A stretch of 64,000 nt of DNA from Otis tarda. Its lineage: Eukaryota; Chordata; Aves; Otidiformes; Otididae. Within the stretch, counting starts at the first letter, position 1. Every line of letters starts with the position of its first letter. The notes below the pieces were generated by a model. It did not search any database and was not told the origin of the DNA. It worked only from the letters and a program-made list of their open reading frames with translations. The stretch covers positions 45,169,963 through 45,233,962 of the forward strand of contig CM048554.1 in assembly GCA_026413225.1 (NCBI GenBank), in the 5' to 3' direction. This document shows, piece by piece, positions 1-13,000 of the stretch. The translations under genes were made by a program, and so were the position numbers.

Positions 1-3000
1 GTACGTCAAAGGGGAGGCCAAGCTTTCTCCTGGGGCAGCGGAGCCCTGGGTCGGTTTGTACCTGTCATGCGCCTGTACCTGTACAGGGGCAAATTGTTTC
101 TTCCTGTTGGATGCCATTTGGCTGTGCTGCGGAAGCGGCATGGCAGCATAAACAGGGATGGCTCGATGCGGAGAGCTGCTGTTGGGTCAAGAGAGATAAA
201 CAGCACACTGTAAATCTGAGGAGATGAATTCAGTGTTAACAAATACTTTTTGTAAAGGTCAGATTAGATGAGGAATGCAGTGATTTGCCAATCCAAATGA
301 ACACTAACTCTAAAAAGACAGGAATTTGTTTTCTGCTAGATTAGCGCTCTGATCTGGACTCATCCCATGGCCTCGTGGCTTTAGAACAAAAGCACGAGCG
401 AGGGCAGGAGTATGTGAGTAACGTGAGGCTCAGACCTCCACTTTCAGCATTGGTGCAACTTTATATTGCCTTGAACTGCCTGCGAAACCACAGCCTAAGT
501 TATATTCTGTGGGGTTTTTTTTCTGCATGCACAGTTGAAATCCCAGAACATATCAAATTATGTCCAGGGGACAGAGGGAGGCAAAGCCTCGTGCAGCAAA
601 CTGTGTTGAACTTTTCCAGAGCTAAACCTGAGCATATTGCTTCATTTTGGCCTGTTTTGGGTTTGGGGAAGTGTGGCTGGGGAGATTGAGGAGATGATGC
701 TGAGGAAGGGGAAGCCTGGAAGAGCCTGTAAGCGAGAAAGTAGAGCGCAGCTTTGGGCTGGTGTCAACATAAACACCAAGCCATGACCTCTCCTGGCTAC
801 TCAAAATATTTCCTGTGGTAACCTGCATCTTACAATGAAATTCAACATGGAATTGCGAATTCATAGCACAGGAGTTAATACTAAAACTGTCTGCTGTAAG
901 AGCATTACAAAACAAGTAGTAAGCGTCATGTTTTATGGATTGTATTTCCATCTGCAAATACAAGGCAAGCCAGAATGTAAGGCCGGCATTTAATGGCTGT
1001 CACGCTTGCAGCAGATGCTTTTTGATGACTGTGAACAAAGCATGGGGCCAGTGAATATTTCCAATAATACAACTCTTCAACATTCCCAAATGAGCAATCA
1101 TAAGAATCTGAAGAGATGATACACCTGAAATCTTCAGCTCTACCAAAGAAGATGATGGCAGCTCTTCAAAATATTTCTCTCCATTTTCCCATCCAATAAT
1201 AGATATGGGCACACAATCAGGGACAACTGTGGATTGGGTGGGTATGACCAAAAGAAATATGCCCCAAAAGTTCAGCATCTGGGAAGTTAGTGGAAATAAT
1301 CTTTATTCATAAAGTAATTGCAGAAATGCAACTTCACTGGTGAGTATAATCTACTGTTGCAAGACTAATGGTAAGAGATTTAGAAAGGGTTCTTTAAAAC
1401 CACTGGTAAATACCAGCTCTCAAAGAGGTAACATGAGTATTGTAGACCAGACATCAAAATACCGTGAGGCGATACTGAACTTCTGCTCTGGGGAGAAGTC
1501 ACTTGTAGTATAATCTAGAATAGGTGTTCTTATGTTGGTAGGAACAAATAAAATGTGGTAATTCATTTTTTAAAATGGGAGTCAGTGTTAATAACTGTAA
1601 GGACAGTCAGTTTATGTGAGATTTACAGATTCACTTCTTAAAACGTATGCTACTGAAACCTTCCAGAACACTGAAATATCTCCATATGTTTTACATCCTG
1701 AAAATCAGTATTGAGGTATGTGGCATCGCATCCTCAAGAAGCCCTTGCTCTTACAGGGTACAGCCTGTTGTCAGGGGGACTGTGGCTCTTGCCAAAGAGT
1801 GGTGGTGGGCAGCAGAAGTGGGTCTGTGCTCCCAGCTTGCTTTCATCACTTGAAATTGGGAAGAGTTTGACTCAAGAGTACAGCTGGGATTTAATCTGGA
1901 GGAGACCCTTTTGGAACAGTAAGGCCAAGAGGGGCAGGATCCTGCTCAGTCCCTTGCAGGAGAGGTGTGAGTGTTACTCTAGCATATCAGAGACGCATTT
2001 GCTCCTAGTTTCACTGATTTTAACTGTTTTATTCAGAAATACTATTCAGCATTGCAGAGACTGCTCCTGCAGTCATTAACATGAGGAATTTCAATCCAAT
2101 ACTTAGTATTTTATTACAAATTGCCCAAGATGTTTAGCAGGGGCTCTGGGAGCCCAGCTGGCCATAGTTTTTACCATGATGGGTAGCAGGAGGCCCCAGT
2201 GAGCATCTTACAGCTTGGAACAGCTGGTAACCTGCCTACGCCTCTGCCTTAATATGAGGGACCATTGGTTCCAGGTGTGATGCTTCCCTTTTGGTATCTA
2301 AGCAGGAGCATGCGTGTTGAGAAAACAAGCAAAAACATTGATGAGGTAAAGTTCTTGGTCCCCTGCTAATGCAGGAGATATGAAAGGGAGAAGGGCCTGT
2401 CTGGGTTTCTTTGCTTTTTTTTTTTGTTAAGTAGCACTTTATAATATGGAGTGTTTTCACTTTGCAGCTCTAAAAACTGATTGGAAGAAACAATTGTTTG
2501 GGCAGGGTGGAATTCATGGAGGTTGAGTGGATGGTGTTACCCAGATGGAAAAGCAAATGCTAAGTGTCTTGGAAAAGTTTCCTCGAAATTACAGGACATT
2601 TACTTTCTGTAACTCCAGAGCTAGTAGTAGAAAAGGAAAAGGAGGGAGGGTGCGAATTTGCTAGTTAGCATTACAATAACATAGAAAAAGGCAGAACTTA
2701 ATATTTTGTGATTGTGCCAATATTACGCAAGCAGAGGACATCATCGTTTAAGTTAGAAACTACAGCATGTAAGTAGCCTTGTTGCCTTGGCTGTGTGGAG
2801 AAAAGTAAAATAAATGGTAAATACTGCTGTATGCAACTTCCCCTTCCCCTTGTACTGCATCCAACATAAAAGAAATAACTCACTCAAGCATTCAATATCC
2901 CTCAACCTCTTAGCATAGTTAGCTTTTATGATGCAAATGGTCCATCATTTTATGAATTGGAGAATTCCCAGGAACTAAAATGTTCCAACAAAACCCAATC

Positions 3001-5215
3001 TTGTTGAATTCATTTGTTCTCAGTTCTCTCTATGAGCCCAATTAAGTCCAGGTGGAAGTGCTTCTGCTTCAAAATTACTAACAGAGCCCCAGCAGTCCTG
3101 GTGAGCTTTGGGTGAGGGAAAGTCAGGTTCTTCCTGCATCCTGCTCTGTAAACCCACGTTTGTGCACAGCTGGGTGTTTTTGAGTCCCAGGTGCTGCTGT
3201 GCTGTGGCTTTCAGCAAAATATGTAAGTGCGTGATTTCTTAGCGGTTCTTTTCTAAGGAACTTTATGTTTCTGAGGAATGGAAATTTTGCCTTTCGAATA
3301 ATTCTTCATAGCCATTGGGGTGAGCAGGGAATTCAGGGGAATGCTGGTGTGTGTGATGATGGAGCTCTCTGATATAACATCAGCTGTGTGCCTGGCTTCT
3401 TGAACTTGTGTTTGAATTCTGGTGCAGAAGACAGAGTGACTGAGCTGTGCTGGGGTGGTGGACTTGAGTTTACAGGAAAGTTTTCTCCTGCAGCCTGAAG
3501 CCTTTTTGTAGATTGCTGTCTGCGTTCACTCAGCCCAAGAGGTATGCAGCTGGTATTTGGAGAGGGCTGAGAAAAGTAAGAAAGAGAAATGCTAATTTAT
3601 TTGGTAAATATCATGAGACCTGATAAATATAATTGCTTCAGTGAAATAAAGGAGAACTGCTTTCAACCACTGAGCTCTTCGGGGAGAGCGAGGAGTCGTG
3701 TTGAAGCCCCAGGCAAGCTGCTGGCATTTCCCTGGGAGTGCTGACAGGGGCTTGGACCCAGCCCTGAACGACCTCAAACCTTTCAAGATGTATAGCTTTC
3801 TTTCTTTCTTTCTTTTCTTCTTTTTTTTTCCCCTCAATCTGGTTAATTTTCTAAAATGAAATTAATTTCTAGTTTGTCGTGTGTTTTGCATGAGAGGGGT
3901 CTGGGTGGGCTGTGGTGTTTTTGTAATTAGAAGGTTCTGGAAATACTGGAGAAGTTTGATCCTGTTGAGATTTTTTTTTCAACAAAACTGAAGCAACTGG
4001 GAAGGCTGAATAGAGGTTAAACTCTGGGGTGTTTGTGTGAGGTGCACCTCTCATTTGGTATGGCTTATCTTTCCCTGTCTGCTTAAATTTGTGAATGCTG
4101 CCTGCGCACTATGTATGCATTTGGTGACGCTGGATCTTGCGCTATTGGAAGAGGTACCTTCTGCATGTATGTTGGAGCTCCTATTTCTGTATAACTTCTT
4201 CTGGTGGGCCTGGGAAGAAATGCTGTGTTCTGCAAGGATTGTGTTGAGCAGGGCTGACAGGGCAGTTGGTAGTACCAAAACAGAAGGCGATATGGAGAAA
4301 TGTGCATCATCCCCTCTCTCATGTGCAGTCCATCTCCCAGTAGGCAGTATGGCCTCCAGCTGCTGCTGCTCATGGCTTGCCACCACTCCTGCGTGGTTTT
4401 CCTCCAAGCAAGTGCACAGCCTGCCGGCACCCTTGGGTCCCACACCCTAGAGGTGTCCTGTGCTGGCTGGTTTCCTTCATTCATGTGTGCCAGTATGCTC
4501 TATTCCTGCGTCTTATTGTCTTGCCAACTCTGATGCAGGCATTAATTATACCTTCAAGTGGATGTGCAGCAACTTCAGTGGTCATTTCCAATCAGTCACT
4601 GAATACGTTGAACTACGACCTTCATGTTTCCAAATACTTGGTCTCCAAAGGGCCTTGTAAATCTCTGCATTACAGCAAGACTGCTTTAACAGTTATTAGC
4701 AGGCTAATGGCTATAGTATAGCTGTAGAGTAGATGCCTTGTATCTCTCTTGTGTGTATTCTGCTTTAGTTAAAAATGATCTTAAGATATCTGAAGGATCA
4801 AGGCAGGAGCGTATTTTTTTTTCCACTTTATTTGACTGATGATACGCATAAGCACACCAACACTTACTTGCTGTATTTCTTTGCATATGTTCACTGAACT
4901 TTCCCACGCCAGGCTTAGATTTGATTGCTAAAAAACAGAGTGCAGTTGCTGCAGTTCGTAGGGTTATTGGTCTGGCCGCCCATTTAAAACTTATCAACTT
5001 CCTCAACATGTTATTCTTAGCGTTAACCTTACATTTTGTCTCTCTGTGTATTCCCTTATGGAAAACACACAGCCCGCTGTTAGTCACAGGAACAGCAGAT
5101 TTCGGTAGTGGGCAAGCTGCACCCTGTTCCAAGTTGTGCAAAGCTGTTTATTGATCTTGTGATTGTAGAAATGAAAGAGTTGCCTATGTTTTTAGCTGGG
5201 CTGGTGTGTGGTATG
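1..5215. other. Non-coding single-copy stretch, no recognisable gene
   Basis: I see no recognised protein domain, RNA gene or transposon here. Open frames are short (up to about 145 codons, at 4704-5141 minus) and overlap on both strands, as expected by chance. A minus-strand frame at 1000-1278 starts with a hydrophobic stretch but matches nothing I know. A POU-type octamer (ATGCAAAT) occurs near 2932. The stretch is probably intron or intergenic DNA. Confidence 0.6.
3796..3831 (+). repeat. TTTC-type simple repeat running into a T tract
   Basis: About four perfect TTTC units are followed by a degenerate pyrimidine run and nine Ts. It is a pure polypyrimidine strand, typical of an ordinary vertebrate microsatellite. 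No element edge or coding sequence is attached. Confidence 0.85.
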
Positions 5216-5218
5216 TGT

Positions 5219-5338
5219 GGCTGTATACATTTACACATGCGTATGTGTTTTATGTATTTATAATTTATATATTTAAATAAATTTAGGTGTATATTTATTT
5301 AATGTGTATTTATAATAGATATATATTTAATAATAGCA
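5219..5338. repeat. AT-rich low-complexity block (TATTTA/ATATAT)
   Basis: About 120 bases are composed largely of TATTTA, TTTATAT and ATATAT words, with TGTGT words at the left edge. It behaves as low-complexity or degenerate microsatellite DNA. TATA-like words occur throughout and should not be read as a promoter. Confidence 0.75.
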
Positions 5339-5339
5339 A

Positions 5340-7057
5340 CACGAGAATCCTGCTGTCTGTTTGGCTTCAATCTGAGCAAATATCTTGGTTCTTGATGATG
5401 TGCAAAATAGTCATAGAGGTAAAATTTCATGTCTGAGGACAGATTGGGCACTTGTGACACTGTTTAATAAGGCTTACGTGAGTCAGTGACTTGCAGTAGA
5501 CTGTTTCATTACCTCAGCCATCAGCTCTGTTTCCTGAAAAGTTTGATGTAAAATAATTGTTTTTTTTTTTTTTCTAATAGAACATTTCACTTGTGTTGTA
5601 TCATGATCTTTTGTCATGCTGTGTGTGTTGCTGAGGGGTAATGTGACATTTATGACAGATCAAAGTATGTGACAGCTGTGACTGCGCCCTCTTTAAAGTC
5701 GTCATCAGTATAGTGAGCAGTGTTCAGCACTTGACTATTCTATTCGCAGAATTTCCAGTGGATGCTGAGGTACTGTTTTAAGGTGAGCTTGTATCATTTG
5801 TGAAGAAGTAGGAAAGAGGTTCTGCAGTTCCAAGGCAAACTTCCTTCTACTGAAAAGTGTTACAGTGTGTATTTGCCTTGTACATCCTGGATTTTCATAC
5901 ATAAGTGAACATATATTAATAATGTGGGAATTGTCAGGCATCTGATTCTGCTCCGCAGCATTACATCCGTGTGTCCAGATGCCGTTTAGAGTGCCAGCTT
6001 TACCGTTCTTGAGGTAGTGTATTTCTAGGCTGGTTCAACTTATGCTGTGCCCCAAAATGATTAATTTCTTGATTTTTCTAATTACTTAACTTGAGGTGTT
6101 GGGTTTTGCTTGGCATTGTGCAGCTCCCAGGTAATCGGTTTTCTTTCTTGCTGTTCTGGCTGGGGTTGACACACTCTGAGGGGCTCAGTCCTGACTTTCT
6201 TCTTTCCCCTGTCAGTGTAGGAAGCTGAAAACTACTTTGTACAAATATGAAGGCTTCCTTGAGAAGGCTGCTTCTTATTTAAGTTTGTGTTAGGAAACAG
6301 TTTTAGCAGCACCTTCCCCCCACCCCACCCCCCCCCGCCCTATTAAACACCAGATAGCCTCTATCCCTATTTTCTGTTGACCTCTACTGAAAGAAATTGA
6401 ATGATTGGGTGTAGGCTTGGACTTTAGGTGTGTTTGCATTTGGACAAGCTGTGGTGATTGACTTAGTTAATATTCAATCACTCTTGTGTCATTATGGAGA
6501 TGAGGTGACCTTGCGGCGCCTCTTTTATGGCTGTTCCTAGGTGGATGTGATGGATCCAGTATCCACTGGCAGGGTTACAATATTCAGCAATATTCAGTGC
6601 AATACTGAAAATAAGGTTAATTTAAGAAGATATTACCGTTTCCCCTCTTTCCCTCCCCTTCCATCCTCCCAAAATGACTCATCCCTGGTACCTGAGGACG
6701 GTTAGTGTCTCTTGTATGCATAACACTTGGTGGTTATAATTGATGTGTGGTTTGTCAATCACTATTTACTTGGTTACGGAGGGACTTACACATGTTATTA
6801 TCAATGCCAGTTCTAATAAAGGGTTATTCAGTTGGCATGTATTTTGGGAGAGTAGCCCTTTACTAGGATGCACAGATATCAGAAACCAGCAAGAGACCAT
6901 CATGCCTGCCTTTTCATCGTAGCTATTGGGAACTTGCTGTAAGAGGAAGCACAATTTTCTGATTAAATCACATCTGCAGCCTATGTGCCAGTGTCTTGAT
7001 TGGGGCTGGCTGACTTGTGTTAGGCATAGGACTTTTTGTTCTGATGACCTGAAGGGG
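5340..7057. other. Non-coding stretch, no recognisable gene
   Basis: It contains a T14 tract (5560-5573), the C-rich tract listed separately at 6316-6340, and a short direct duplication of CAATATTCAG near 6578-6597. Open frames are at most about 70 codons and carry no domain. Confidence 0.55.
6316..6340 (-). repeat. C-rich tract; minus strand fits a G-quadruplex motif
   Basis: Plus-strand C runs of 6, 4, 9 and 3 are separated by single A, A and G bases. On the minus strand this gives four runs of at least three Gs with one-base loops, the canonical G-quadruplex pattern. The surrounding DNA is not GC-rich, so the tract stands alone. Function is unknown. Confidence 0.75.
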
Positions 7058-7096
7058 AAAAAAAAAAAAATTATATATATATATATTTTTTTTTTT
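7058..7096. repeat. A13-(TA)7-T11 self-complementary low-complexity tract
   Basis: Thirteen As are followed by a T, then seven TA units and eleven Ts. The TA core is a perfect palindrome, and the flanking A and T runs pair with each other apart from one central mismatch. The strand can therefore fold into a long AT-only hairpin. Confidence 0.8.
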
Positions 7097-7097
7097 G

Positions 7098-10000
7098 TAA
7101 TTGCTAAAATTTGTGTCTCACTGGAAACCTTTGCTGCTTCTGAGGGCAATTAGGCTGTGCAGGGGCTTTGTGCTCTCACAGATGTAAGTTGGGCCTTAGC
7201 ATAGAGAAGGTGCATCTCTGCAGTAGAATTGCACCAGAAGTTGTCTGTAGCTATGAAGGACATCATCTGAGATGCTGGCTGTGTTAATGATGTGCTGGCA
7301 TTGTTTTTAAAAAGCAGTGATTGTCATTTAATGTGAGAGTGAGAAAATGATAGCTCATGTTTTCATTTCCTGCTTCAATATTTCTAATGAGAATGATGAG
7401 AATCTGCACTTTCTCAGAATTTATACTCTGTGTCTAGTGGAGAGGACAGTGGGGTTGAAACACAGGTGCCCTGACTCTAGGCTGCTAATTTTTTGTTCGT
7501 TTATCTTTTTGTTATCTTGTACAGACTTGCCCTTCCTTGTATTTGTTTCCCTTCAGTATAGGTGGCCCAATGCATACCTACTTTGCAAAGCATTTTGAAA
7601 CTTACGGACAAAAGGAACACTTTTAGCATGAGGAATCACTTTCATATATTTAGCATATTCACTTGTACAGCTCTTAAAGGTGTACACCTCCAGCAGGATC
7701 TTACCCAAATAAATCTTGTGAACTATGTTTCCAGGTAGGAGCAGCCAACGGCTCTTACTGGGGACTGTGCCACTCTGAGGGGAGAGAGAGAAGGCGTGTA
7801 GTGTAGTTTTGGGAGAAGAAGCCTTATCTAGAGCTGCAGTGGCTGTGCTCCAATGTCAAGGAGGTAAAAAAAAATCCCTCTAAGCAAATTTCTTAAATTT
7901 CTTTTATTTTTTTTTTTTTTTTCCACCCAGTACCATTAAATTGGTCTACGTATGCACCCACTAGCGCAGAAAGTAAGCCCAGTCTACAAAACCTTGGTAA
8001 GAGCCTTTCAAGCCTCTGGAGACTCTAGGGCAGGGATCAAGCTGTGTCTTGCACGTTTGGGATGCAAAACCATTTTGATTGTGTCTGAAATGCAAGTGAC
8101 TTGTTGAGTGCGTGCCTTTTATTACTACTGTGTTTTGTGACTGTAGATCTTTCCTTCCCAGTGACCTTGTGTCCCGGAGACTGAGCCTTCATTATGTTGA
8201 TGATCTATTAATCTTAATATTTATCCTCAAAATACATAAAATGAATTATGACCTTGGCATAAGAAATGAAAATAAATAGGTAGGGGAAGCTATTATTTAT
8301 TTTTTCAACATTTACATTCTGTGTATGACTTCACAAAGTGTTTTTCTAACATGGATTCATCTTTCCTAACATTCTGGTACCCCACTGCTTTGTTCTTAAA
8401 ATACTCCTTTCTGCACAGCAAGCTTAGTGCTTTGCAGACCACCCAGAACAATTGTACTTAAATTGCAGGCCATGTGTAGTAATTGGGCCTTTTAAAAGTT
8501 TCAAATAATATTTTTGTCTTCCTTGACTTTTTTTTAAATTAAAACTTGTATTTTATATGTGAGATTTTTGAGGATTAAGAAAGGGAGTGGCTGTTCTCCT
8601 CCTATTTGCTAAATTCACAAGGGCTATTTAGCCTGATCTCATTTGAGCCCACATTTGTCTGACAGTGTACTCTAATGTCAAGGAGGTATAGATTGCACCT
8701 ATGCAAATAATAGATGTATTTGCTCGTGCTAAGGGACTGATTAGTGTGCATCCATCAGTGGCTGGCAGTACATGTTCTTTCTGTAGCTGAGCAGTTTCCA
8801 TCTGTAGGTCGCTTCTGCGGTGAAACTCCGCTCCTCCTTTGACTTCTCTAAGAGAGACCCCTTGCTCGGCAGCTGTGTGTCCCTGCCGCAGCTCTTCCAC
8901 CTGGACTTGGCCAGAGATATGGAAGCTCTTGGGATGCTTGGGGAAGATCGCTAGGAGAAATACCACAGTTTCCCATGCTATTTTGGCAATAGCTACCCAT
9001 GGTCCCCATTCCCCTGGCAGCGAGGTAAAGGCAAACCAAATGAACTGGAACAACCCACAGGGAGTTACGTGATGTGGTACACAGCTCTGCACCTGGGGGG
9101 GATGCAGCAGAGAGTGCACGTGTGGGAGAAGGCTACTTAACCTGACACTGAAAAAATACCTGTCAAACTACATGGTGGCTCCTTGTGTAGCAATTTTTCT
9201 GTCTTTTAGCTGGAGTTACTTAATTGCAGAGCTTCCTAATTTGTAACTAGAAAGGAATTTTCAGCTTAGGAGAAATATCTGTTTAGTAAATGTGTAAATA
9301 TGGGAGTTCTACATTCTTAGTGATATTTTGCTGTGAGTAAATCTATGTGGATTTTTTTTATTTTTCAATTTCACTCTCAATGAACAGTTCTTATGGCCTG
9401 TCAGAGATGTATTCTATATCATACTTTGAGATGGGTAAAATCCTAAAGCCTACTTCACATTTCCTTCCATTTCTTGATCTCTTGACAATAGTTGTTTACT
9501 AAACTCACAAGACAAGCAGTAATTTGACTTGCCTTCCATGAAGCTGGTCTACAGTCAATATTGCTTTGCAGTCAACAACCGGAACCACAAAAATAATGTT
9601 TTCAAAGGGGAAAATTGTACTGCCAAAGCATCCTCCATGACCTGGGGCTCGAGGCCTGGAAAGGGTCATCTGCTGCAACAGCCCCTTCACTTGTAAGGCA
9701 ATTGTCAAAAGAAGCTTCACAACTTATTGTGGTAACTCGTGCTCTGTAGGATTTCTTAAGATATTTATTTTGCCAAATATATGACACACCAGTGAGAAAG
9801 TGCTAACAGTGGACATGATAAAATCATCTTAGCAGTTGCCTATCAAGCCATCTTGGATCTTTACAGAGGCAGCTGGAGATCTAAGCAGATGATGTAGACA
9901 CTGAGCCTGTTTTCAGTGAAGGAGTTTTGGAGGTGCAGAACAAGAGACAAGAACCAAGTTGAAAGTGGATCTGGGTTGAAAAGAGGGAAGGGAAAATCCA

Positions 10001-13000
10001 TTCTTGATTGCTAAAAAAAAGACCCTCGAGCGTTGCGTATGGGAGGATGCTGGGCTTGGTTTCCACTGTGGTTTTAGCGGTTACCTTGCTGTTGTGTGCA
10101 CAGATCAATTAGAAATGTGACTGCTGGACTGTGTGTTGGGTAGCTTGAGTTTGACGCATGTCGGCAGCAGTGGAGCTCAAGGTGTTGTCTAGTTCCCATC
10201 TGCCCTAGGGAGCTTTTAGCTACAAAAAGGCACTACTGAGTTAGTGGTGATGAGGCAAGCTGTTGGCTAAAGCATCCTGTACCCTGTCACACAACATGGA
10301 GCACAGCTCTCTCCATAGGCCACTTTAGTGGGCCTCTGAGTTTCCCACTGCATTTCCAGGCAGCTGGATCTTCTCTGCTGCAGGTTATGAGCTACCATAG
10401 AGCTAGCTCAAATACTGGGCCACCCATTTGGGCCTAATGCTGCTGGGAGACTAGAGATGACATGGACATTTCCAATGTCAATGTGCCTTGGGCTGCTGTG
10501 CTCCTTCTAGGCATCTTCTTGAGCACAGTTCCTGGAATGAGTTTTGTAAATCATGCTGGAAACAGCAAGAAGCCTCCAAAACCAGTTGGCAAAGAAACTT
10601 TCTCAGCAGAACTCAGATATCAGAAAAGCAGGCTGTGCAGCTTGGTTGCCATTTGCACTGAATGTCTCTCATGGTGGGGAAAATGAGCAGAAACTATTAT
10701 TTTGAAATCTCTCATTGAGTGATGATTGATAAAAGCTGTTCATCACAGCAAAACTAATCCAGGAGTCAACAGGTGCCTCTTCTGCATTCTGCAGCCCGTC
10801 ATGGAAAAAAATGAGAGAGCACAACAGGTTATTCCAATTTGACATGCAGTGCCTGGGAACAACAACCGACAAGTCCCAATTTGTGTCCAGCTGCTTAAAA
10901 ACTACCACCCAGCTTGGTATTATCCTTCTGCCCTCGGGGAGCTTGTCTTGTGAAAAGAGTTATTGATGGCTGATTTCAGCATTCCTCAGGGCTGTGCTCA
11001 TGGTGAAGTGTCTGCCCCAAGTCCTGATTTCAAAGTAAATGATCTCTCGGTCGTAAATAAGAAATAGCTTTCTTTAATATATTCCTTTTGTCTACAATCT
11101 CCATTTTTATATAAATCACTCCTTTTGAAGCTTTCTGCTTGGGAAGACAGGGAGTTTGAGCCACAAATCTTAGCAGAGATGATGCTACGGTGTTTTCAAG
11201 TCCAGTTACATAATGGCGTGTAATATGTGTTTCTGTGCCCTGAGTAGTTACCCGTTTAAATCTGATTAATAATCTGTGTTTCATACAGCTTCCCCCTTAA
11301 ACTCCACTTTCCTCGCATGCCAAGAGCTTTGCAGAAGGGATCCTTCTGCAAGGGCTTGTTTTGTGCATTTTAAGTGGGACAGAGGCTTTTGAATTGTTGC
11401 AGGGCAACGAACCTAGGCCAAACCTAGCAGAGCTCGTTTACAGCGCCTGCTTCAGAAAGGCCGGTTCTCCTGCAGCTCTCGTGGCCTGTACAAATGTCCC
11501 AGATGCATCGGGGCAGTTCATATGACACTAAATGCCTACATTTTGGTGTTTTGTGTAGGTAATATGTGATAGCTGTAGCAGCCTGGTAGAAGACAGAGGC
11601 TGGGAGCCCCTGATGATGACAGTATTAGTATGTATTGTAAAAAGGGTTTATCCATAGTTTTCCTCTCCTTGGCTAATCTGTGCTAGTTAACTTCAGAAAA
11701 GCAGAAAGGAAGCTAATACTATCTTTTTCCTTTTCTAATATCTCTGCTGAATAAGTCTAGAAGCAAGGGTTGGTGGGCACATCCTTCTTCTGGAAAGGGA
11801 TTTCACCCACGCTATTACTTTATTTCCTCAAAAATAGGTATGTCAGGTAGTTCATTCCTCCCACAGCTCCCAGGAGCAGAGACGTACCTTTTCTCTTCCA
11901 CCTTCTGTGCAGGTTGTTTATATAAGTATCAGTGGATCATGACTTGAAGTATTAATCCTTGTAACCCAGAAAAGAAAACGCAGTATTGCCAGCTACGTGC
12001 TTGGAGTTGCATCATAATTAATCACCTTAGCTATTACTGTCTGAAAAGCAATTTTTCTGTAGTTATTCATGGCTGCTTTGTGTTAGACAGTGTATAAGCA
12101 CAAATGAGAGATAATCCTGCTTTGATGAGTTGCAATCTAAATAAACAAGCTACACAAAGCATGGAAGAAAGCAAAACTATGAAATGACTTAGCATATACA
12201 AATCCTTAATCTCTCTGTTTTCTGGCTCCACTTCTATAAAATGGAGTAATGGTGTTATCTTCTAACTTGTCTTCAGAGTGCAACCCTACCAGAACAGGGA
12301 TTAGCTTGTAATTGCTGGGTTTTTGTTCTTTAGTGCTTCCACTGGGCTGAACATAAGGTGCCCTGATTTTTGATTAGGAGCTGGAGGTACCACCGCACAA
12401 AAAAAAAAAAAGTGTGTGTTGGGAGGAGTGGATATTTTCGGTTCAAGGAAAGTTATGGGAGAGTCAGGATGGCCTATAATCAATGTGATGTGAATTGCTA
12501 CCTCTCATTGCCTCATTCACTCTACATATGCAAACGTATTCTGCTGCCTTGAACTGTGTTTACGCAAAAAAATGTGAGATGAAAGTTACAAATGCTATTC
12601 AACTATAATAAAATTCAAGGCTTTTGTAATGAAATATGAATTTCTGAGCTTGATTCTTAAGTTTTAGGACAACTAAAAAAAAGAAAAGCCTTTAGGGGTT
12701 TTCTACTGTGGTTTTTTTAAAGTATATTAAAATCACTGATCTATAGAACTGACCCTTATGCCTGTTACATTCTATATTTTAATAAAGGCCTTTTTACAGG
12801 AATATATGACCCTACTTTTTTTTTTTTTTAAAGGAATGAAAACATCTGGGTGCGTGGAATTTTTCCCCACCACAGCTGATTCTGAGTTGAGAGATATATA
12901 GTGCACTTCAAAATGTTCAGCTGACTTCTGTGCACAAGTGGAATCTGTAATAAAAACTTTGGTAAGCTGCTTTTGCCAATGTTTGAAAACTAAGGAACTC

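Noticed and set aside
1000-1278. 92-codon minus-strand frame with a signal-like start
   Set aside because: Unrecognised sequence, no supporting signals; treated as chance.
4704-5141. 145-codon minus-strand frame
   Set aside because: No domain or splice context; a 77-codon plus-strand frame overlaps it.
8628-9119. 163-codon minus-strand open frame
   Set aside because: No recognisable domain, competing frames on the plus strand, no splice signals that form a consistent exon.
9505-9787. Two overlapping minus-strand frames that could be a frameshifted processed pseudogene
   Set aside because: I could not match either peptide to a known protein and no poly-A tail or target duplication is visible.
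10462-10686. 74-codon frame with a hydrophobic N-terminus, like a small secreted protein
   Set aside because: The leader resembles a signal peptide, but there is no homology I recognise, no cysteine framework and a GATGACATGG context only; hydrophobic starts are common among chance frames.
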